In this document: one piece after another, positions 44,033 through 55,183 of the stretch
Numbering within the stretch: position 1 is the stretch's first letter
Layout of the letters: every line of letters starts with the position of its first letter
NCBI GenBank assembly: GCA_964599275.1
Contig: CAZRFK010000001.1
Location: forward strand, 32,960 to 96,959
Source of the DNA: PUMD01 sp964599275
Lineage (GTDB): Bacteria > Bacillota > Sulfobacillia > SLMV01
Length of the DNA stretch: 64,000 nucleotides
Direction of reading: 5' to 3'
Made by a program: the position numbers and the translations under genes
Notes under the pieces: model-generated
Seen by the model: only the letters and a program-made list of their open reading frames with translations
Database searches by the model: none
Told to the model about the DNA's origin: nothing

Positions 44033-45064
44033 TTATTCATCTTCATCGTCATCTTCATCAACAGTCCGGGGCTGACGCCTGTCATCCTCATCCGGACCTA
44101 ATCGGGAAATCGACTCGCGCATTTCAGTATCAGCTTCAACATTGCGCAGGTTGTAGTAATCCATAACACCCAAATGTCCTTCCCGGAATGCCTCGGCAAT
44201 GGCTTTTGGTACCTCTGCTTCAGCCTGTACCACCTGGGCCCGCATTTCTTCAACCTGAGCCCGCATTTCTCTTTCGCGGGCAACAGCCATTGCACGGCGC
44301 TCCTCGGCCTTGGCCCGAGCGATGCGTTTGTCGGCTTCTGCCCGGTCACTTTCCAACTCAGCTCCGATATTTCTTCCGACATCAACGTCAGCAATATCGA
44401 TAGAGAGAATTTCAAAAGCAGTACCCGCATCCAATCCTTTTTCAAGTACTGTCGCTGAAATGGAGTCGGGATTCTCCAGGACTGCTTCGTGATCTTCAGC
44501 CGACCCAACAGTAGTTACAATACCTTCACCGACACGAGCAATAACCGTATCCTCGCCAGCACCTCCGACCAGTCTTTCTATATTCGCCCGAACAGTCACT
44601 CGGGCTTTGGCCTTAACTTCAATTCCATTTTGGGCGACGGCTGCAACAATTGGCGTTTCCATCACTCGTGGGTTAACCGACATGCGGACCGCCTTCAAAA
44701 CATCACGACCAGCGAGATCAATTGCCGCTGCTCTCTCAAACTCTATTCCCAGATCAGCTCTCTGCGAAGCAATCAAGGCGTCCACAACCTCGTCAACATT
44801 TCCACCGGCCAGATAGTGCGCCTCCAGCTTATCTGAGCTCAAGTCTAAACCTGCTTTGGTGGCTTTTATCAGAGGATTAATTATCCTGGTAGGTGGAACT
44901 CTCCGAAGCCGCATACCCACCATGCTGAAAATACCTACAGGGACTCCAGCGGCTGAAGCGGAAATCCACAATCCAACCGGTATGAAGCTGAAAAGAATGA
45001 CAAAAAAGACAACTCCCAGCCCAGCTAAAATCAATATGCCTTGTAATCCATTTAAAATCTCCAA
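44033..45064 (-). CDS. floA: Flotillin-like protein FloA
   Basis: FloA forms functional membrane microdomains that influence membrane fluidity and protein assembly. The 343-residue product starts with a hydrophobic hairpin ([28 protein letters not shown]). The SPFH-like domain follows (about residues 60-220, with [28 protein letters not shown]). A Glu/Ala-rich coiled coil comes next ([47 protein letters not shown] in pieces), ending in an acidic tail. The start is TTG 45064 with GGAGG eight bases upstream. It follows nfeD by 29 bases. The nfeD-floA pair is conserved from Bacillus (yqeZ-yqfA). Confidence 0.95.
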   Translation of the reverse strand: MEILNGLQGILILAGLGVVFFVILFSFIPVGLWISASAAGVPVGIFSMVGMRLRRVPPTRIINPLIKATKAGLDLSSDKLEAHYLAGGNVDEVVDALIASQRADLGIEFERAAAIDLAGRDVLKAVRMSVNPRVMETPIVAAVAQNGIEVKAKARVTVRANIERLVGGAGEDTVIARVGEGIVTTVGSAEDHEAVLENPDSISATVLEKGLDAGTAFEILSIDIADVDVGRNIGAELESDRAEADKRIARAKAEERRAMAVAREREMRAQVEEMRAQVVQAEAEVPKAIAEAFREGHLGVMDYYNLRNVEADTEMRESISRLGPDEDDRRQPRTVDEDDDEDE

Positions 45065-45093
45065 GTTAAATGCCTCCTTCCGAGGCGTTCCCC

Positions 45094-46443
45094 CTAATCC
45101 TCAGCAACAACTTCTCTCACTGTTATTCGTCTGCCTTCCACGTCAATAACCTCCACTTCAGAACCTCTGGAAACAAAAGGTCCTTCACTGACCACGTCCA
45201 CCCTTTCACCATCTATAATTGCTGTACCCGAAGGCCGTAAGGCCGTCTGTACTACTCCCCTCTTTCCTTCAAAACGCCTGGCATCTTCTGTAGCAATATA
45301 GCCCTTATCCGGTGTTTCCTCTGCTGACAGAGCCAATTTCCTCCACATCGGCAGACCCTGCCCAAATCGTATCAAAACAAACACTCCCACTACTAAAGCA
45401 CCAAAAGCCATGAGAATTGACCGAACAGCGGCTTCCGGGCCGGGAGCTGCCAGGTAAATGCTGCTAAAAATAGCCACCAGCCCTCCAGCACCCACAACAC
45501 CAAAACCTGGGATAAAAATCTCGACAGCCATCAATAGCACACCCATAACAAATAGTGCCACAATAGCTAATCCTGCGTGACCAACAGCAACATGGGCCAA
45601 AAAGTATCCAGCAAAACCCAGTATTCCTAATAAACCAGCCACTCCAAAACCAGGCATGAACAATTCAATCATAATCCCCATAAAGCCCACAAAAAGAAGT
45701 AATCCTGCCCACAAGGGGTCAGTTGCCAGGCCAGCGAAGCGGTCTATCCCACCTGGTTTGATCTCCACAATTTCTGTGGGGGTCAGGCCGGCGGCAACTG
45801 CTGCCTCAGATAGCTGCTCCAGTTTTTCATCAGCCAGATTCTCCTGGACAGCTTTCTCTGCAGTAAGGGTCAGAAGCTGACCAGATTCAGTCAAATCTGG
45901 AATTTGCACCCTTTCGTCTACCATGGCGGCAGCAATACGCGCATCTCGTTGTCGGGATTCAGCAGTAGACTCCATTTCAGCACGCCAGGCAGAAATTATC
46001 TTCTCTTCAGCCGGTCTGGGCTCGGCTGCTCCTATAGAAGAGCCCTCACTCATAAACAAATATTCGCAGGCCAGCACCACTAAAGCCCCTCCGGACCAGG
46101 CGCGCCGTTTGACTAAAGCAATTGTCGGTAATGAAGTCTCCAGCAGGGCATCGCGGATAGTCAAAGCAGCATCAACCGTACCACCAAGAGTACTCACCTG
46201 CAGTACAACTGCAGCCGCCCCCTCTGATTCAGCTCGCGCCAATCCCCTGCGTACAAAACTCGCCATCTGAGCATTGATCGTACCCTCAACAGGCAGTACA
46301 TAAACAGCACCCTCACTGCTGTTTGCCCGGGCACCACCGCCAAAAACAGGGACAGACCACGCAAATACTGTGATAATTAAACAGCACACTACCACGATTT
46401 TACTCCATCCGACCAATCTTACCTCAGGCTCTGGCAGCCGCAA
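45094..46443 (-). CDS. NfeD family membrane serine protease
   Basis: Full-length NfeD proteins combine a ClpP-like protease domain with membrane helices and a C-terminal OB fold. They work with SPFH proteins such as FloA. The 449-residue product has a signal anchor, then the protease domain (about residues 45-230). The catalytic Ser is in [19 protein letters not shown] and the Lys probably in AEEKIISAW. Four or five membrane helices follow (about 245-375), and the NfeD OB fold has [31 protein letters not shown]. The start is TTG 46443 with a GGAGGGG site. It lies just upstream of floA. Confidence 0.92.
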   Translation of the reverse strand: MRLPEPEVRLVGWSKIVVVCCLIITVFAWSVPVFGGGARANSSEGAVYVLPVEGTINAQMASFVRRGLARAESEGAAAVVLQVSTLGGTVDAALTIRDALLETSLPTIALVKRRAWSGGALVVLACEYLFMSEGSSIGAAEPRPAEEKIISAWRAEMESTAESRQRDARIAAAMVDERVQIPDLTESGQLLTLTAEKAVQENLADEKLEQLSEAAVAAGLTPTEIVEIKPGGIDRFAGLATDPLWAGLLLFVGFMGIMIELFMPGFGVAGLLGILGFAGYFLAHVAVGHAGLAIVALFVMGVLLMAVEIFIPGFGVVGAGGLVAIFSSIYLAAPGPEAAVRSILMAFGALVVGVFVLIRFGQGLPMWRKLALSAEETPDKGYIATEDARRFEGKRGVVQTALRPSGTAIIDGERVDVVSEGPFVSRGSEVEVIDVEGRRITVREVVAED

Positions 46444-46488
46444 TATGGCCCCTCCTTCCTGGGAGCACGCAGAAACAAACTTAATTCC

Positions 46489-47601
46489 TTATTCATTATT
46501 CACAAGCAAATTCCTCCAACTATGCTCCAATTCATATCGCTTGATTGCCAGTCTTATCAAGCGATCTACCAGTTCTGAAAACTGCATTCCCTGTGAAGTC
46601 CAAAGCCTTGGATACATGCTTACAGCAGTAAAGCCGGGAATTGTATTGATCTCATTTACAATAATCTCCTGCTCCTCTTCGATATAGAAAAAATCAATCC
46701 TGGCCATGCCGCACCCCTTGACTGCCTGAAATGCTCTGACAGCCAGTCTCCGCATCCTGTCAACTATCTTCCCCGGTAAAGCAACATTCATTTTGAGTTC
46801 AGTATCATGATCATGATACTTGGAGCGATAATCATAAAACTCGCCAGCTGGAATGATCTCCCCTGGTCCAGCCACATAAACCTCGCGGTTTCCCAACACA
46901 CTGCACTCCAGTTCCCGAACATTTAATAGTCCTTCCTCCACAATAATCTTCCGACCATGTACAGCTGCACTGCGGAGAGCTGCTGGAAGCTGTTCAGCAT
47001 TGTTCACTTTGGAAATGCCTACGCTGGAGCCCAAATTAGCAGGCTTAACAAAACATGGGAATCCCAGTTCTTCAGATACCGCATTTATAATCTGATCAAT
47101 CTTTCGGGACAGGTCCTCCCGGTAGAAAACTTCATACCCGACTACTGGGAGAGAATGATGTAGAAAAATTTCCTTCATGATCTGTTTATCCATGGCCACA
47201 GCTGATGATGCAACGCCGCTGCCGACGTATGCTGTACCGCATAATTCTAAAAGCCCCTGAACGGTGCCATCTTCTCCAAACGGTCCATGCAATACGGGAA
47301 AGACCACATCGAGGTTAACTGGCTCGCCCTGAGGACCTGCAACGAACCCTCCTTCGGAGCCCGGATCAATTCTGACTCGCTCCGCAATTTCTGATGGATT
47401 CTCGGGAAATCCTCGAGTCATCCATTTTTCTGGATGATCAGCCAAATACCATACTCCATCCCGGGTTATTCCAATAGATATCTTGTCGTACTTATTATTA
47501 TCCAACGCCGTCCATATCGCATTAGCCGACATAAGTGATACTTCATGCTCCTGAGAGGGCCCACCAAAAAGTAATCCAACTTTAATCCTTTCCTCTTTCA
47601 C
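46489..47601 (-). CDS. ddl: D-alanine--D-alanine ligase
   Basis: It forms the D-Ala-D-Ala dipeptide of peptidoglycan from two D-alanines with ATP. The product of about 370 residues is an ATP-grasp ligase. It has RIKVGLLFGGPSQEHEVSLMSA at the N terminus, VGSGVASSAVAMDKQIMKEIF, and the omega-loop EFYDYRSKYHD with Tyr and Lys typical of D-Ala-D-Ala specificity. GCGMARIDFFYIEEEQEIIVNEINTIPGFTAVS follows. The VanA-type His/Gln pattern is not seen. GTG 47601 has GGAGGTG six bases upstream. ATG 47616 is another option. It lies between mtaB and nfeD, a place usually occupied by rpsU-yqeY in Firmicutes. Confidence 0.92.
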   Translation of the reverse strand: MKEERIKVGLLFGGPSQEHEVSLMSANAIWTALDNNKYDKISIGITRDGVWYLADHPEKWMTRGFPENPSEIAERVRIDPGSEGGFVAGPQGEPVNLDVVFPVLHGPFGEDGTVQGLLELCGTAYVGSGVASSAVAMDKQIMKEIFLHHSLPVVGYEVFYREDLSRKIDQIINAVSEELGFPCFVKPANLGSSVGISKVNNAEQLPAALRSAAVHGRKIIVEEGLLNVRELECSVLGNREVYVAGPGEIIPAGEFYDYRSKYHDHDTELKMNVALPGKIVDRMRRLAVRAFQAVKGCGMARIDFFYIEEEQEIIVNEINTIPGFTAVSMYPRLWTSQGMQFSELVDRLIRLAIKRYELEHSWRNLLVNNE

Positions 47602-47683
47602 GCCCAGCACCTCCATATTTGCTCCAATCTACCTTTAGGTCACTTTCTCCCCGTTACAATAGTGATATTCTTCATCCCGTGCT

Positions 47684-49102
47684 TCAATCATCCATCGGCG
47701 CTGCCAGACAACCCGAGAGGGCGGCACCACTCAATTTTACTGATATAATTTCGCCTGAAGTACATTGATGGTTACCATCAATGACCCAGGCGGGAATGTA
47801 ATTTGAAGTGTAACCAAAGTAAACCTCAATTTTTTCATCACATTCTCTTGAATAATCACTGAGATCGCTGGGGATTGCAGTCTTTCGCTCAAGCAGGACT
47901 TCTTCACATCTGTTGACCTGTGACTGGTGAAATTGACAAGCTGATTCATCCGCCAGTTTTAGCATCTCATCCCTACGGTGATTCTTTGCCTTACCATCAA
48001 CTTTCTCACTCATATAATACGCTCGAGTTCCTGGCCGTTCTGAAAAAGGGAAAACATGAATTCGGGAAAACCCCAATCCCCTCACAAACTCCAGACTGTG
48101 CCGGTGATCTTCCTTGGTCTCTCCCGGAAATCCAACCATAACATCAGTTGTCAGACCCAAATTCGAAACATATTCTCGAGCCCTTGCAACCAAACCTTCA
48201 AATTCGAAGGTACTGTAACGCCGCCCCATCAAACGCAGGATCCGATCGCTGCCGCTTTGCAGTGGTATATGCAGGTGAGGTACAATTCGCTCGTATTCAC
48301 TCATAACGGCAAAGAGTTCTTCTGACAGATCTATTGGCTCAACAGAACTCAATCTCAGCCGCCAATCTCCACCAATGTGCGCAACCTTTCTGAGCAGGGA
48401 TGAAAGAGAGCAGGAATTGTTGCTGTCATCACGGCCGTAAGCAGCAAGATGTATACCTGCCAGAACTATTTCAGAATATCCAGCCTGCACCAGTCTGCTG
48501 ACTTCGGAAACAACCTCTTCCACAGGACGGCTGCGCATGGGACCTCTGGCATACGGTATAAGGCAGTAGGCACAGAACTCTTCACACCCCTCCTGAACCT
48601 TCACTACTGGACGCTGCAGTTCAGAAAATCCCGAAATGCCCAACGCAGGCCACCCCGAGAGTCGATCTGTTTTGCTCCACAAACCACGAATACAATCGGA
48701 TTTATGATGTTCAGATTGCAGAAGATGCTCTGTTAATTCAAGTAATTTCTCCCTCTGCTCCATGCCACAGAATAGATCAACAGGCAACTGAGAAATCAAC
48801 TGGCGATCATACTCAGCATCCTCACCCAGGGACGCCATTGCTTGAGGATAACAACCTAAAAGAACAATATTAGCCTCAGGGTTACGTTTTTTCGCTCTGC
48901 GCACCATCTGACGGGATTTGCGAGCTGCTTCAGTAGTTACCGCACAGGAATTCACAAAATAAACGTCAGCCACTTCCGAAAAATCAACCAATTTATAGCC
49001 AGCGGAGGTAAATTCCTGCAGTAAAGACTCGGTATCGTACTGATTCACCTTGCATCCCAGAGTGTAAAAAGCAACCCTGATTTCACAATCGATAGTTGAC
49101 AC
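47684..49102 (-). CDS. mtaB: tRNA threonylcarbamoyladenosine methylthiotransferase MtaB
   Basis: This radical SAM enzyme converts t6A37 of tRNA to ms2t6A37. The product has an N-terminal UPF0004 domain with the first Cys triad (FYTLGCKVNQ, VNSCAVT, LLGCYPQ). The radical SAM motif CEEFCAYCLIPYARG follows (about residues 153-167), then a C-terminal TRAM domain. The start is unclear. GTG 49102 gives the usual N terminus and lies seven bases after the prmA stop, but AGAG abuts it directly. A GTG at 49165 (ORF of 493 residues) overlaps prmA without a ribosome site. The conserved prmA-mtaB order is kept, but rsmE, which usually lies between, is absent. Confidence 0.93.
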   Translation of the reverse strand: MSTIDCEIRVAFYTLGCKVNQYDTESLLQEFTSAGYKLVDFSEVADVYFVNSCAVTTEAARKSRQMVRRAKKRNPEANIVLLGCYPQAMASLGEDAEYDRQLISQLPVDLFCGMEQREKLLELTEHLLQSEHHKSDCIRGLWSKTDRLSGWPALGISGFSELQRPVVKVQEGCEEFCAYCLIPYARGPMRSRPVEEVVSEVSRLVQAGYSEIVLAGIHLAAYGRDDSNNSCSLSSLLRKVAHIGGDWRLRLSSVEPIDLSEELFAVMSEYERIVPHLHIPLQSGSDRILRLMGRRYSTFEFEGLVARAREYVSNLGLTTDVMVGFPGETKEDHRHSLEFVRGLGFSRIHVFPFSERPGTRAYYMSEKVDGKAKNHRRDEMLKLADESACQFHQSQVNRCEEVLLERKTAIPSDLSDYSRECDEKIEVYFGYTSNYIPAWVIDGNHQCTSGEIISVKLSGAALSGCLAAPMDD

Positions 49103-49109
49103 CTCTTTT

Positions 49110-50045
49110 TCAGTGAGAGAGCAATATTGCTCTCCATATTCCCTCATATAGAATGATAACTTCACTCATGTTGAATCTTGACACATACACTGCTTTTATT
49201 GCCTCCATCTGCTCATCGCCGTAAATTCCCGAAAGCAACATCCGTCCGCCTCGACTGCTGAGTTCGCGCAGTGTCTCAGCATTATCTCGCAAAACCGCCA
49301 GGTTGAGATTTGCAACCACAAACGGGTATTCTGTAGGCCAATCCTCAAAAGACAGTTCAGACACCTCGGAACATTGCAAAAACAGGCACTCGGACAGACA
49401 GTTGACAGATGCGTTACCGCGTGCTGTCTTGACAGCATCAGCTTCGATGTCACAACCATATGCCTGTCTCGCTCCTAATTTCAATCCAACAAGGGATAAA
49501 ATGCCGCTTCCACAGCCCACATCCATTAAATTAGCAAAAGGATTGTTGAAATATGACATAATCAGTCCCCGCAGTGCCAGTCGCGTGGTTGCATGATGTC
49601 CAGTGCCAAAGGCCATTCCACCAGATATCAATATCGGAGCAACGTCTGCATCAGGCCCAACCACGGCATTAGTCGACAAAATGTCGATATGCTTATTTTC
49701 ACCAGAAGGTAATATTAAAATTGGTCCCACCTGCAGCGGTCGGAGATGCTTGCGAAACCCGGCCAGAGGATCACACTGTCTTCGTTTGTCAACACGTATC
49801 TCACAATCCTCAGGCGTAATGTAATCAAGCACCTGGTTTCTTGTCGACCGCCGCACTTCATCTGGGTCATAGGTGGAACCCACGGTCGGATAAACGCGCA
49901 GCTGGGTTTGGTATTCTCCAGGGGCATCCACCTGATGTATACCCCTGGGACTTAAATCCTGCAGCACTGAATAAAGCAGTTCAGCGTGTTTGTGAGAAGT
50001 CAACGAGATTTTGACTTCCCAAAAAAAGTTTTGCTCACTCATCAT
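49110..50045 (-). CDS. prmA: Ribosomal protein L11 methyltransferase
   Basis: It trimethylates L11 with S-adenosylmethionine. The product of about 311 residues has the N-terminal substrate-recognition domain ([26 protein letters not shown]). The SAM-dependent methyltransferase core follows, with motif [21 protein letters not shown], motif [12 protein letters not shown] and [10 protein letters not shown]. The start is ATG 50045 or ATG 50042, overlapping the dnaJ 3' end by 8-11 bases. Longer upstream options lie inside dnaJ. It follows dnaJ as in many Firmicutes. Confidence 0.93.
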   Translation of the reverse strand: MMSEQNFFWEVKISLTSHKHAELLYSVLQDLSPRGIHQVDAPGEYQTQLRVYPTVGSTYDPDEVRRSTRNQVLDYITPEDCEIRVDKRRQCDPLAGFRKHLRPLQVGPILILPSGENKHIDILSTNAVVGPDADVAPILISGGMAFGTGHHATTRLALRGLIMSYFNNPFANLMDVGCGSGILSLVGLKLGARQAYGCDIEADAVKTARGNASVNCLSECLFLQCSEVSELSFEDWPTEYPFVVANLNLAVLRDNAETLRELSSRGGRMLLSGIYGDEQMEAIKAVYVSRFNMSEVIILYEGIWRAILLSH

Positions 50046-51189
50046 TATTTCTGCTAAATGCTCGATGCATCCGCTTGAAAAATCCTTCCTGAGGCTCGTT
50101 AACCTCTTCACCCCGCAACTCTGCAAACTGGGCCAACAATTCCTTTTCCTCATCGTTTAAATCACGGGGGACGTTCACGTGCACCCTTACCACCTGATCA
50201 CCACGTCCATACCTCTTGAGATACGGAATACCTTTTTCCTGTATTGTTATGGTTTCACCATGTTGGGTGCCTGGTTTGATAGTAACCTCTTCAGTACTAT
50301 CAAGAGAAGGAACCTCTTTTGTGGCCCCCAGACACGCTTCCACCATGCTTACATCAAGGTCGTACAGCACCGTGTTTCCTTCACGTTCAAATTGAGGATG
50401 TGACTTCACTCTGACCCTGACATATAAATCTCCACGTGGTCCGCCACGCTCACCGGATTCGCCTTCTCCTGCCAGACGAAGTCTCATACCATCTTCAACT
50501 CCAGAAGGAACGTTTATCTCTACCGTGCGGGTCTTTCTTACCTGTCCCCGTCCGCGACATTCCGGACATAAATCTGATATGACTTGACCTTTGCCCTGGC
50601 ATTTTGGACAGGTGCGCGTAGAAACAAACTGTCCAAAAGGAGTTTGTTGGGTTGAACGAACACGCCCAGCCCCTCCGCATTGACTGCAGGTTTCCGGTTG
50701 GGTACCGGGTCGAGCTCCACTTCCTTCACAGGTCGGGCACGTTTCGGCCCGGGACACACTGACCTCTTTTTCTGCACCAAAAGCAGCTTCTTCAAAGGTT
50801 ACATTGATGGTGGTCTCAATATCTCGGCCTCGCGTGGAACGTTGCCGTCTGCCGCCCTGCCGGCCACCACCCCCAAAAAAGGACTCGAATATATCGTGAA
50901 TATCACCCTCAAAGCCCTCAAAACCGCCGAAATCCCGGGGGTCAAACCCTGTCTGTCCTCCACTGGTACCAGCGTGCCCGAACTGATCATAAGTGCGTCT
51001 TTTTTCCGGGTCACTGAGCACCTTATATGCTTCATTGATTTTCTTAAATTTACTTTCAGCCTCCGGATCATCAGGATTAGCATCCGGATGGTGCTTTCGC
51101 GCCAGTTTCCGGAAAGCCTTCTTTATCTCTTCCTGCGATGCATCTTTTGATACTCCGAGAATATCATAATAATCTTCCTTCTCGGCCAT
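50035..51189 (-). CDS. dnaJ: Chaperone DnaJ
   Basis: This is the Hsp40 cochaperone of DnaK. The 384-residue product has a J domain (residues 1-70) with the HPD in [16 protein letters not shown] Gly/Phe-rich region follows (about 72-115), then a zinc domain with four CxxCxGxG-type repeats ([32 protein letters not shown]), and C-terminal client-binding domains. The start is ATG 51189 with a GGGGTGA site. It follows dnaK by 53 bases and is under CIRCE/HrcA control with the operon. The G/F region here is long and also Arg-rich. Confidence 0.97.
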   Translation of the reverse strand: MAEKEDYYDILGVSKDASQEEIKKAFRKLARKHHPDANPDDPEAESKFKKINEAYKVLSDPEKRRTYDQFGHAGTSGGQTGFDPRDFGGFEGFEGDIHDIFESFFGGGGRQGGRRQRSTRGRDIETTINVTFEEAAFGAEKEVSVSRAETCPTCEGSGARPGTQPETCSQCGGAGRVRSTQQTPFGQFVSTRTCPKCQGKGQVISDLCPECRGRGQVRKTRTVEINVPSGVEDGMRLRLAGEGESGERGGPRGDLYVRVRVKSHPQFEREGNTVLYDLDVSMVEACLGATKEVPSLDSTEEVTIKPGTQHGETITIQEKGIPYLKRYGRGDQVVRVHVNVPRDLNDEEKELLAQFAELRGEEVNEPQEGFFKRMHRAFSRNNDE

Positions 51190-51242
51190 TTATGTCACCC
51201 CACAAATACAGACAGCAACTTTCACGCTTGTTTGAATCACGA

Positions 51243-53057
51243 CTACTCCTTCATTTCGTAGTCAGCATCCATGCTGTCATCATCATCCTGCGGTCCGGCT
51301 CCTCCAGCTGCGTGCGGGTCTGCATCTCCATAAGCCGATGAACTAAGTTCATAAAGAGCATCGGTGAGGCTTTCGGTTGCCGACTTTATCTTCTCAATAT
51401 CGGCTTCGTCTTCGCCCAATATCTGCTGCAGGTTCTCCTTCTGCTCTTCAACCTTCTGTATCTTATCATCATCGACGTCATCTCCAAGATCCTCTATCGT
51501 TCGCTCGGCAGAATAAATGGCCGAATCTGCCTCATTGCGTGCTTCCGCTCGTTCCCGACGGAGGCGATCCTCCTCCTCATACTCCTCGGCCTCACCCTTC
51601 ATCTGCTCTATTTCATCGTCAGAAAGCCCACTGGAAGCTTCAATTGTGATGTTCTGTTCTTTACCAGTCGCCTTGTCCTCGGCAGAGACATTCACAATCC
51701 CGTTTGCATCAATATCAAACGCAACTTCGATCTGCGGAACACCTCTGGGGGCAGGCGGAATACCATCGAGTATGAATCGTCCCAGTGTCTTGTTATCCCG
51801 TGCCATGGCTCGCTCGCCTTGAAGCACGTGAATCTCAACCTGAGTCTGATTGTTTTCTGCTGTGGAGAATATCTGGCTTTCCTGAGTCGGTATAGTCGTA
51901 TTTCTCTCAATTATCTTTGTGAAGACCCCACCTTTGGTTTCAATACCCAGCGACAATGGAGTAACGTCCAAAAGCACAACGTCTTTTACTTCTCCAGCCA
52001 GCACTCCTGCCTGTATGGCTGCTCCTCGGGCAACAACTTCATCAGGATTGATGTCCTTACTGGGGTTTTTGCCGAGCACTTCCTTTACCTTTTTCTGGAC
52101 CAGAGGCATCCGCGTGGAACCGCCAACCAGCAGAACTCGGTCTATACCTCCTGCATCAACGCCAGCATCACTCATTGCCCGACGCAGGGGTTTGATAGTT
52201 TTATCTACCAGATCATCAATCAAATCCTCAAATTTGGCCCGGCTGAGACTGCTTTCCAGGTGCTGAGGACCAGAAGAATCAGCAGTTATAAATGGGAGGC
52301 TGATATCAGTCTTGGTAGTGGAGCTCAGCTCGATCTTGGCCTTTTCGGCGGCCTCTTTCAATCTTTGCAGGGCCTGTTCATCAGCGGTCAGATCAATGCC
52401 TTTTTCTTCTTTAAATTCTTCTGCCAGCCAATCGATAATTCTTTCGTCAAAATCATCTCCACCAAGAGAGTTATTTCCACTGGTGGCTTTCACCTCAAAA
52501 ACGCCATCACCCAACTCCAAAATGGAGACATCAAAAGTTCCGCCCCCCAAGTCATAGACCAATATAGTGGCTTCTTCTTCATTGTCCAGTCCATAAGCCA
52601 GAGATGCTGCCGTAGGTTCATTGATTATACGCAGAACTTCAAGGCCAGCAATTTCGCCCGCAACTTTGGTTGCCTGTCGCTGACTATCAGAAAAATAGGC
52701 GGGAACAGTTATAACTGCCTGTTTTACATCTTCTCCCAGATATTCCTCAGCATCGCGGCGCATTTTCTGCAGTATAAAAGCAGAAATCTCCTGCGGTGAA
52801 TATTCTTCTCCATCTATTGTTTCTCTGTGATCCGAGCCCATCTTCCTCTTGATGGAAGTGACGGTTCGCTCTGAGTTTGTAACAGCCTGGCGTTTGGCTA
52901 CCTGACCGATAAGTCGTTCACCGTCGTCAGTAAACGCCACAACTGAGGGAGTTACGCGACTCCCCTCAGCATTGGTTATTACAGTCGGCTCTCCGCCTTC
53001 CATTAATGCCATACACGAGTTCGTAGTACCCAGGTCAATTCCTAATACTTTAGCCAT
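51243..53057 (-). CDS. dnaK: Chaperone DnaK
   Basis: This is the Hsp70 chaperone. The 604-residue product has the nucleotide-binding domain ([61 protein letters not shown]), the linker [15 protein letters not shown] and the substrate-binding domain. A C-terminal lid follows, with an acidic Gly-rich tail ([17 protein letters not shown]). The start is ATG 53057 with AAAAGGAGG upstream. Transcribed from the hrcA promoter through grpE, it is repressed by HrcA. A 326-residue plus-strand ORF opposite this gene is a coding shadow. Confidence 0.98.
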   Translation of the reverse strand: MAKVLGIDLGTTNSCMALMEGGEPTVITNAEGSRVTPSVVAFTDDGERLIGQVAKRQAVTNSERTVTSIKRKMGSDHRETIDGEEYSPQEISAFILQKMRRDAEEYLGEDVKQAVITVPAYFSDSQRQATKVAGEIAGLEVLRIINEPTAASLAYGLDNEEEATILVYDLGGGTFDVSILELGDGVFEVKATSGNNSLGGDDFDERIIDWLAEEFKEEKGIDLTADEQALQRLKEAAEKAKIELSSTTKTDISLPFITADSSGPQHLESSLSRAKFEDLIDDLVDKTIKPLRRAMSDAGVDAGGIDRVLLVGGSTRMPLVQKKVKEVLGKNPSKDINPDEVVARGAAIQAGVLAGEVKDVVLLDVTPLSLGIETKGGVFTKIIERNTTIPTQESQIFSTAENNQTQVEIHVLQGERAMARDNKTLGRFILDGIPPAPRGVPQIEVAFDIDANGIVNVSAEDKATGKEQNITIEASSGLSDDEIEQMKGEAEEYEEEDRLRRERAEARNEADSAIYSAERTIEDLGDDVDDDKIQKVEEQKENLQQILGEDEADIEKIKSATESLTDALYELSSSAYGDADPHAAGGAGPQDDDDSMDADYEMKE

Positions 53058-53097
53058 GGTCCTGTAGTCCTCCTTTTAGTCATTATCGTTTAATCTT

Positions 53098-53748
53098 TTA
53101 GTTTTCTATCTCCACATCTTTTTTATCGTGACTTTCGCACTGGCATTTGGGAGAACGAGCAACTTTCACTTTTGCCGCCCGAACCAGGATATCATCCAGA
53201 CGATATCCAGGCTGTACTTCTTCAGTCACTGTGCCCTCCGGCTGATCAGTATTATAAACATGCTCGACTGCCTCGTGCCATTCAGGGTCAAAGGGTTCCC
53301 CTTGCGCCTGTATACGGGTTATCCCCAGACTTTGAAGCTGACCCTGTATCTGACGCATAATCATCTCGACACCTTTCCTGATAGGATCGTCCTCGTCATC
53401 TGTGGCGGTCAACACCCTGTTCAAATTATCCAGAGAAGGAAGTAGGGTGCGAACAGCTTGTACCTTGGCTCTTTTTTGTTTCTCTTTCTGTTGACGCTCT
53501 GTACGTTTGCGGAAATTCTCATAATCAGCCTTTACCCGCCGCAGGTCCTGCAGATGCTGCTCAGCGCGCTGCTTTTGCTCCTCATACTGCCCTCGTACGT
53601 GCGCCACAGCATCCCGCAATCTGCAGAGATCCACTTGTACAAGTTGACTGTTCGAACCAGCGTACATGTCCTGCAAATCCTCAAAGTTCTGGCCATCTTG
53701 CTCCGTATAATCACAGCACTCAGAAGACTCATCACAATGTTTTGCCAT
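53098..53748 (-). CDS. grpE: Nucleotide exchange factor GrpE
   Basis: It exchanges ADP on DnaK. The product of about 216 residues has an N-terminal Asp/Glu/Gln-rich region and a long coiled coil (VRGQYEEQKQRAEQHLQDLRRVKADYENFRKR). The beta domain follows, with the family pattern RIQAQGEPFDPEWHEAVEHV and GYRLDDILVRAAKVKVA. ATG 53748 has a GGGAG site nine bases upstream. An adjacent upstream TTG is less likely. It lies 40 bases before dnaK and 173 bases after hrcA, a wide gap that could hold an extra promoter, though I could not assign one. Confidence 0.95.
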   Translation of the reverse strand: MAKHCDESSECCDYTEQDGQNFEDLQDMYAGSNSQLVQVDLCRLRDAVAHVRGQYEEQKQRAEQHLQDLRRVKADYENFRKRTERQQKEKQKRAKVQAVRTLLPSLDNLNRVLTATDDEDDPIRKGVEMIMRQIQGQLQSLGITRIQAQGEPFDPEWHEAVEHVYNTDQPEGTVTEEVQPGYRLDDILVRAAKVKVARSPKCQCESHDKKDVEIEN

Positions 53749-53921
53749 CAAATCACGCTCCCATCATTTACATTACCATTCTGTCAAATTCATATCTAGA
53801 ATTCTCACATATGTAAGATACAATCACCTGCAGTATGCACATAGAAACACCCGACCCTGACAAGAACTTGGTAGAGCCGAATTATATCTGCTGACAGCCT
53901 GATCTGTATCTTGAAAGCAAT

Positions 53922-54950
53922 CTATCCATCCAGTGCCTCACTCAACAGAGAAGTAAGGGTCTTGACCATACCCATCACTCTGCCGTAGTTCATCCGCCTG
54001 GGACCCAGCACTCCTATTCTCCCGGCTGACTGCCCCCGAATATAGTAAGTGGAGGTGACAACGCTGCAATCGCTAATCACTTCATATCTATTTTCGCTAC
54101 CGATCAAAACAAAAATATCATCCTCATCAACGCCCTTAAATAAGTTACGGGCAACGGAACGCTGGCTCAATACTCGTAGAACCTTCTGCGCTCTCCGAAC
54201 ATCCTGAAATTCCGGCTGTTTCATAATATTGGCTGCTCCTTCAAGGCGGTAACGGGTCTCAGCATCATCAGAACTATATGAACTCAATATTTCCATTACT
54301 ACATCCAGAAGTTGACGGCAGTGATTGAGTTCTGAATGAACCGCTCTAACTACTGAACTGTTGATAACATCTCCAAGGTTATATCCACGCAGATAGTTGG
54401 TCAAAACAGAAGATACATGTTTAACTTTCTCAAGAGAAACTCCCTCAGGGTGGTCTACAATCCGATTGTGCACAAATCCTTCCTCGGTTACGATCAACAG
54501 CATCATCCTGTGGTCGCCCAGAGGTACCATTTCTACTGTATTTAAAACTGCAGCACTGGGGGACGGTTCAGCAACCAACGAAAGACAATCTGTAATCTCA
54601 GAAAGCAGTTTACCGGTAGCCTCCAATACTGCATCTACTTCAGATGCATGCCGGCCCAAAGCCTCACGCATTCGTTCCAGTTGAAGGTGTGTTGGCGACG
54701 AAATATTGGCCATCTCATCTACATAAAAGCGGTATCCTGCATCTGATGGCATACGACCTGCGGAAGTATGTGGCTGTTCAAGATAGCCAAGCTCTTCAAG
54801 ATCTGCCATCTCATTGCGAATGGTCGCTGAACTAACCCCGAGATCTGACTCTCGAGCAATGGTTCGCGACCCTACTGGCTCAGCATTGGCAACATAGACC
54901 TCAACAACCGCCCGCAGCACCTTTCTTTTTCTCTCATCAAGTCGAGCCAT
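53922..54950 (-). CDS. hrcA: Heat-inducible transcription repressor HrcA
   Basis: HrcA binds CIRCE to repress class I heat-shock genes and needs GroEL for activity. The product of about 342 residues has an N-terminal winged helix (RLDERKRKVLRAVVEVYVANAEPVGSRTIARESDLGVSSATIRNEMADLEELGYLEQPHTSAGR in pieces). A GAF-like domain follows, with a C-terminal segment RNLFKGVDEDDIFVLIGSENRYE. The start is ATG 54950, five bases after GGGGGTG. The ATG-like extension to 55007 runs towards the CIRCE region and has no site. It is the first gene of the operon and lies just after the CIRCE element, so it is autoregulated. Confidence 0.96.
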   Translation of the reverse strand: MARLDERKRKVLRAVVEVYVANAEPVGSRTIARESDLGVSSATIRNEMADLEELGYLEQPHTSAGRMPSDAGYRFYVDEMANISSPTHLQLERMREALGRHASEVDAVLEATGKLLSEITDCLSLVAEPSPSAAVLNTVEMVPLGDHRMMLLIVTEEGFVHNRIVDHPEGVSLEKVKHVSSVLTNYLRGYNLGDVINSSVVRAVHSELNHCRQLLDVVMEILSSYSSDDAETRYRLEGAANIMKQPEFQDVRRAQKVLRVLSQRSVARNLFKGVDEDDIFVLIGSENRYEVISDCSVVTSTYYIRGQSAGRIGVLGPRRMNYGRVMGMVKTLTSLLSEALDG

Positions 54951-55008
54951 ACAAACACCCCCTTCACATCCGGCAAGCAGCATATGCGACCGATACTCAG
55001 GAATCATC

Positions 55009-55035
55009 TTAGCACTCGTCCCGGGAGAGTGCTAA
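55009..55035 (-). promoter_or_regulatory. CIRCE operator (HrcA-binding site)
   Basis: A perfect TTAGCACTC-N9-GAGTGCTAA inverted repeat, identical to the consensus. It lies 58 bases before the hrcA start codon and directly after the predicted -10 box, as expected for HrcA repression. Confidence 0.98.
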
Positions 55036-55044
55036 TCATTTTTA

Positions 55045-55073
55045 AAGTTACCACGGAGTTCAACAAATGTCAA
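55045..55073 (-). promoter_or_regulatory. Predicted sigma-A promoter of the hrcA-grpE-dnaK-dnaJ operon
   Basis: Minus-strand TTGACA (55068-55073, consensus) and TAACTT (55045-55050) are separated by 17 bases. Transcription would begin near 55038, immediately before CIRCE. Confidence 0.65.
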
Positions 55074-55183
55074 CGATGCCCCAATGGTCTTCTTATGTCC
55101 AATATTGATCTAACTGACGTATCACTATTTACCTTTTACCTCATACTACATACGAAATCTCAAGGGAGCGAGGTGAAATAACA

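Noticed and set aside
51819..52799. 326-codon plus-strand ORF opposite dnaK
   Set aside because: It lies fully inside the strongly conserved dnaK gene. Long antisense ORFs here are a known by-product of dnaK codon use, and it has no ribosome site or family pattern.
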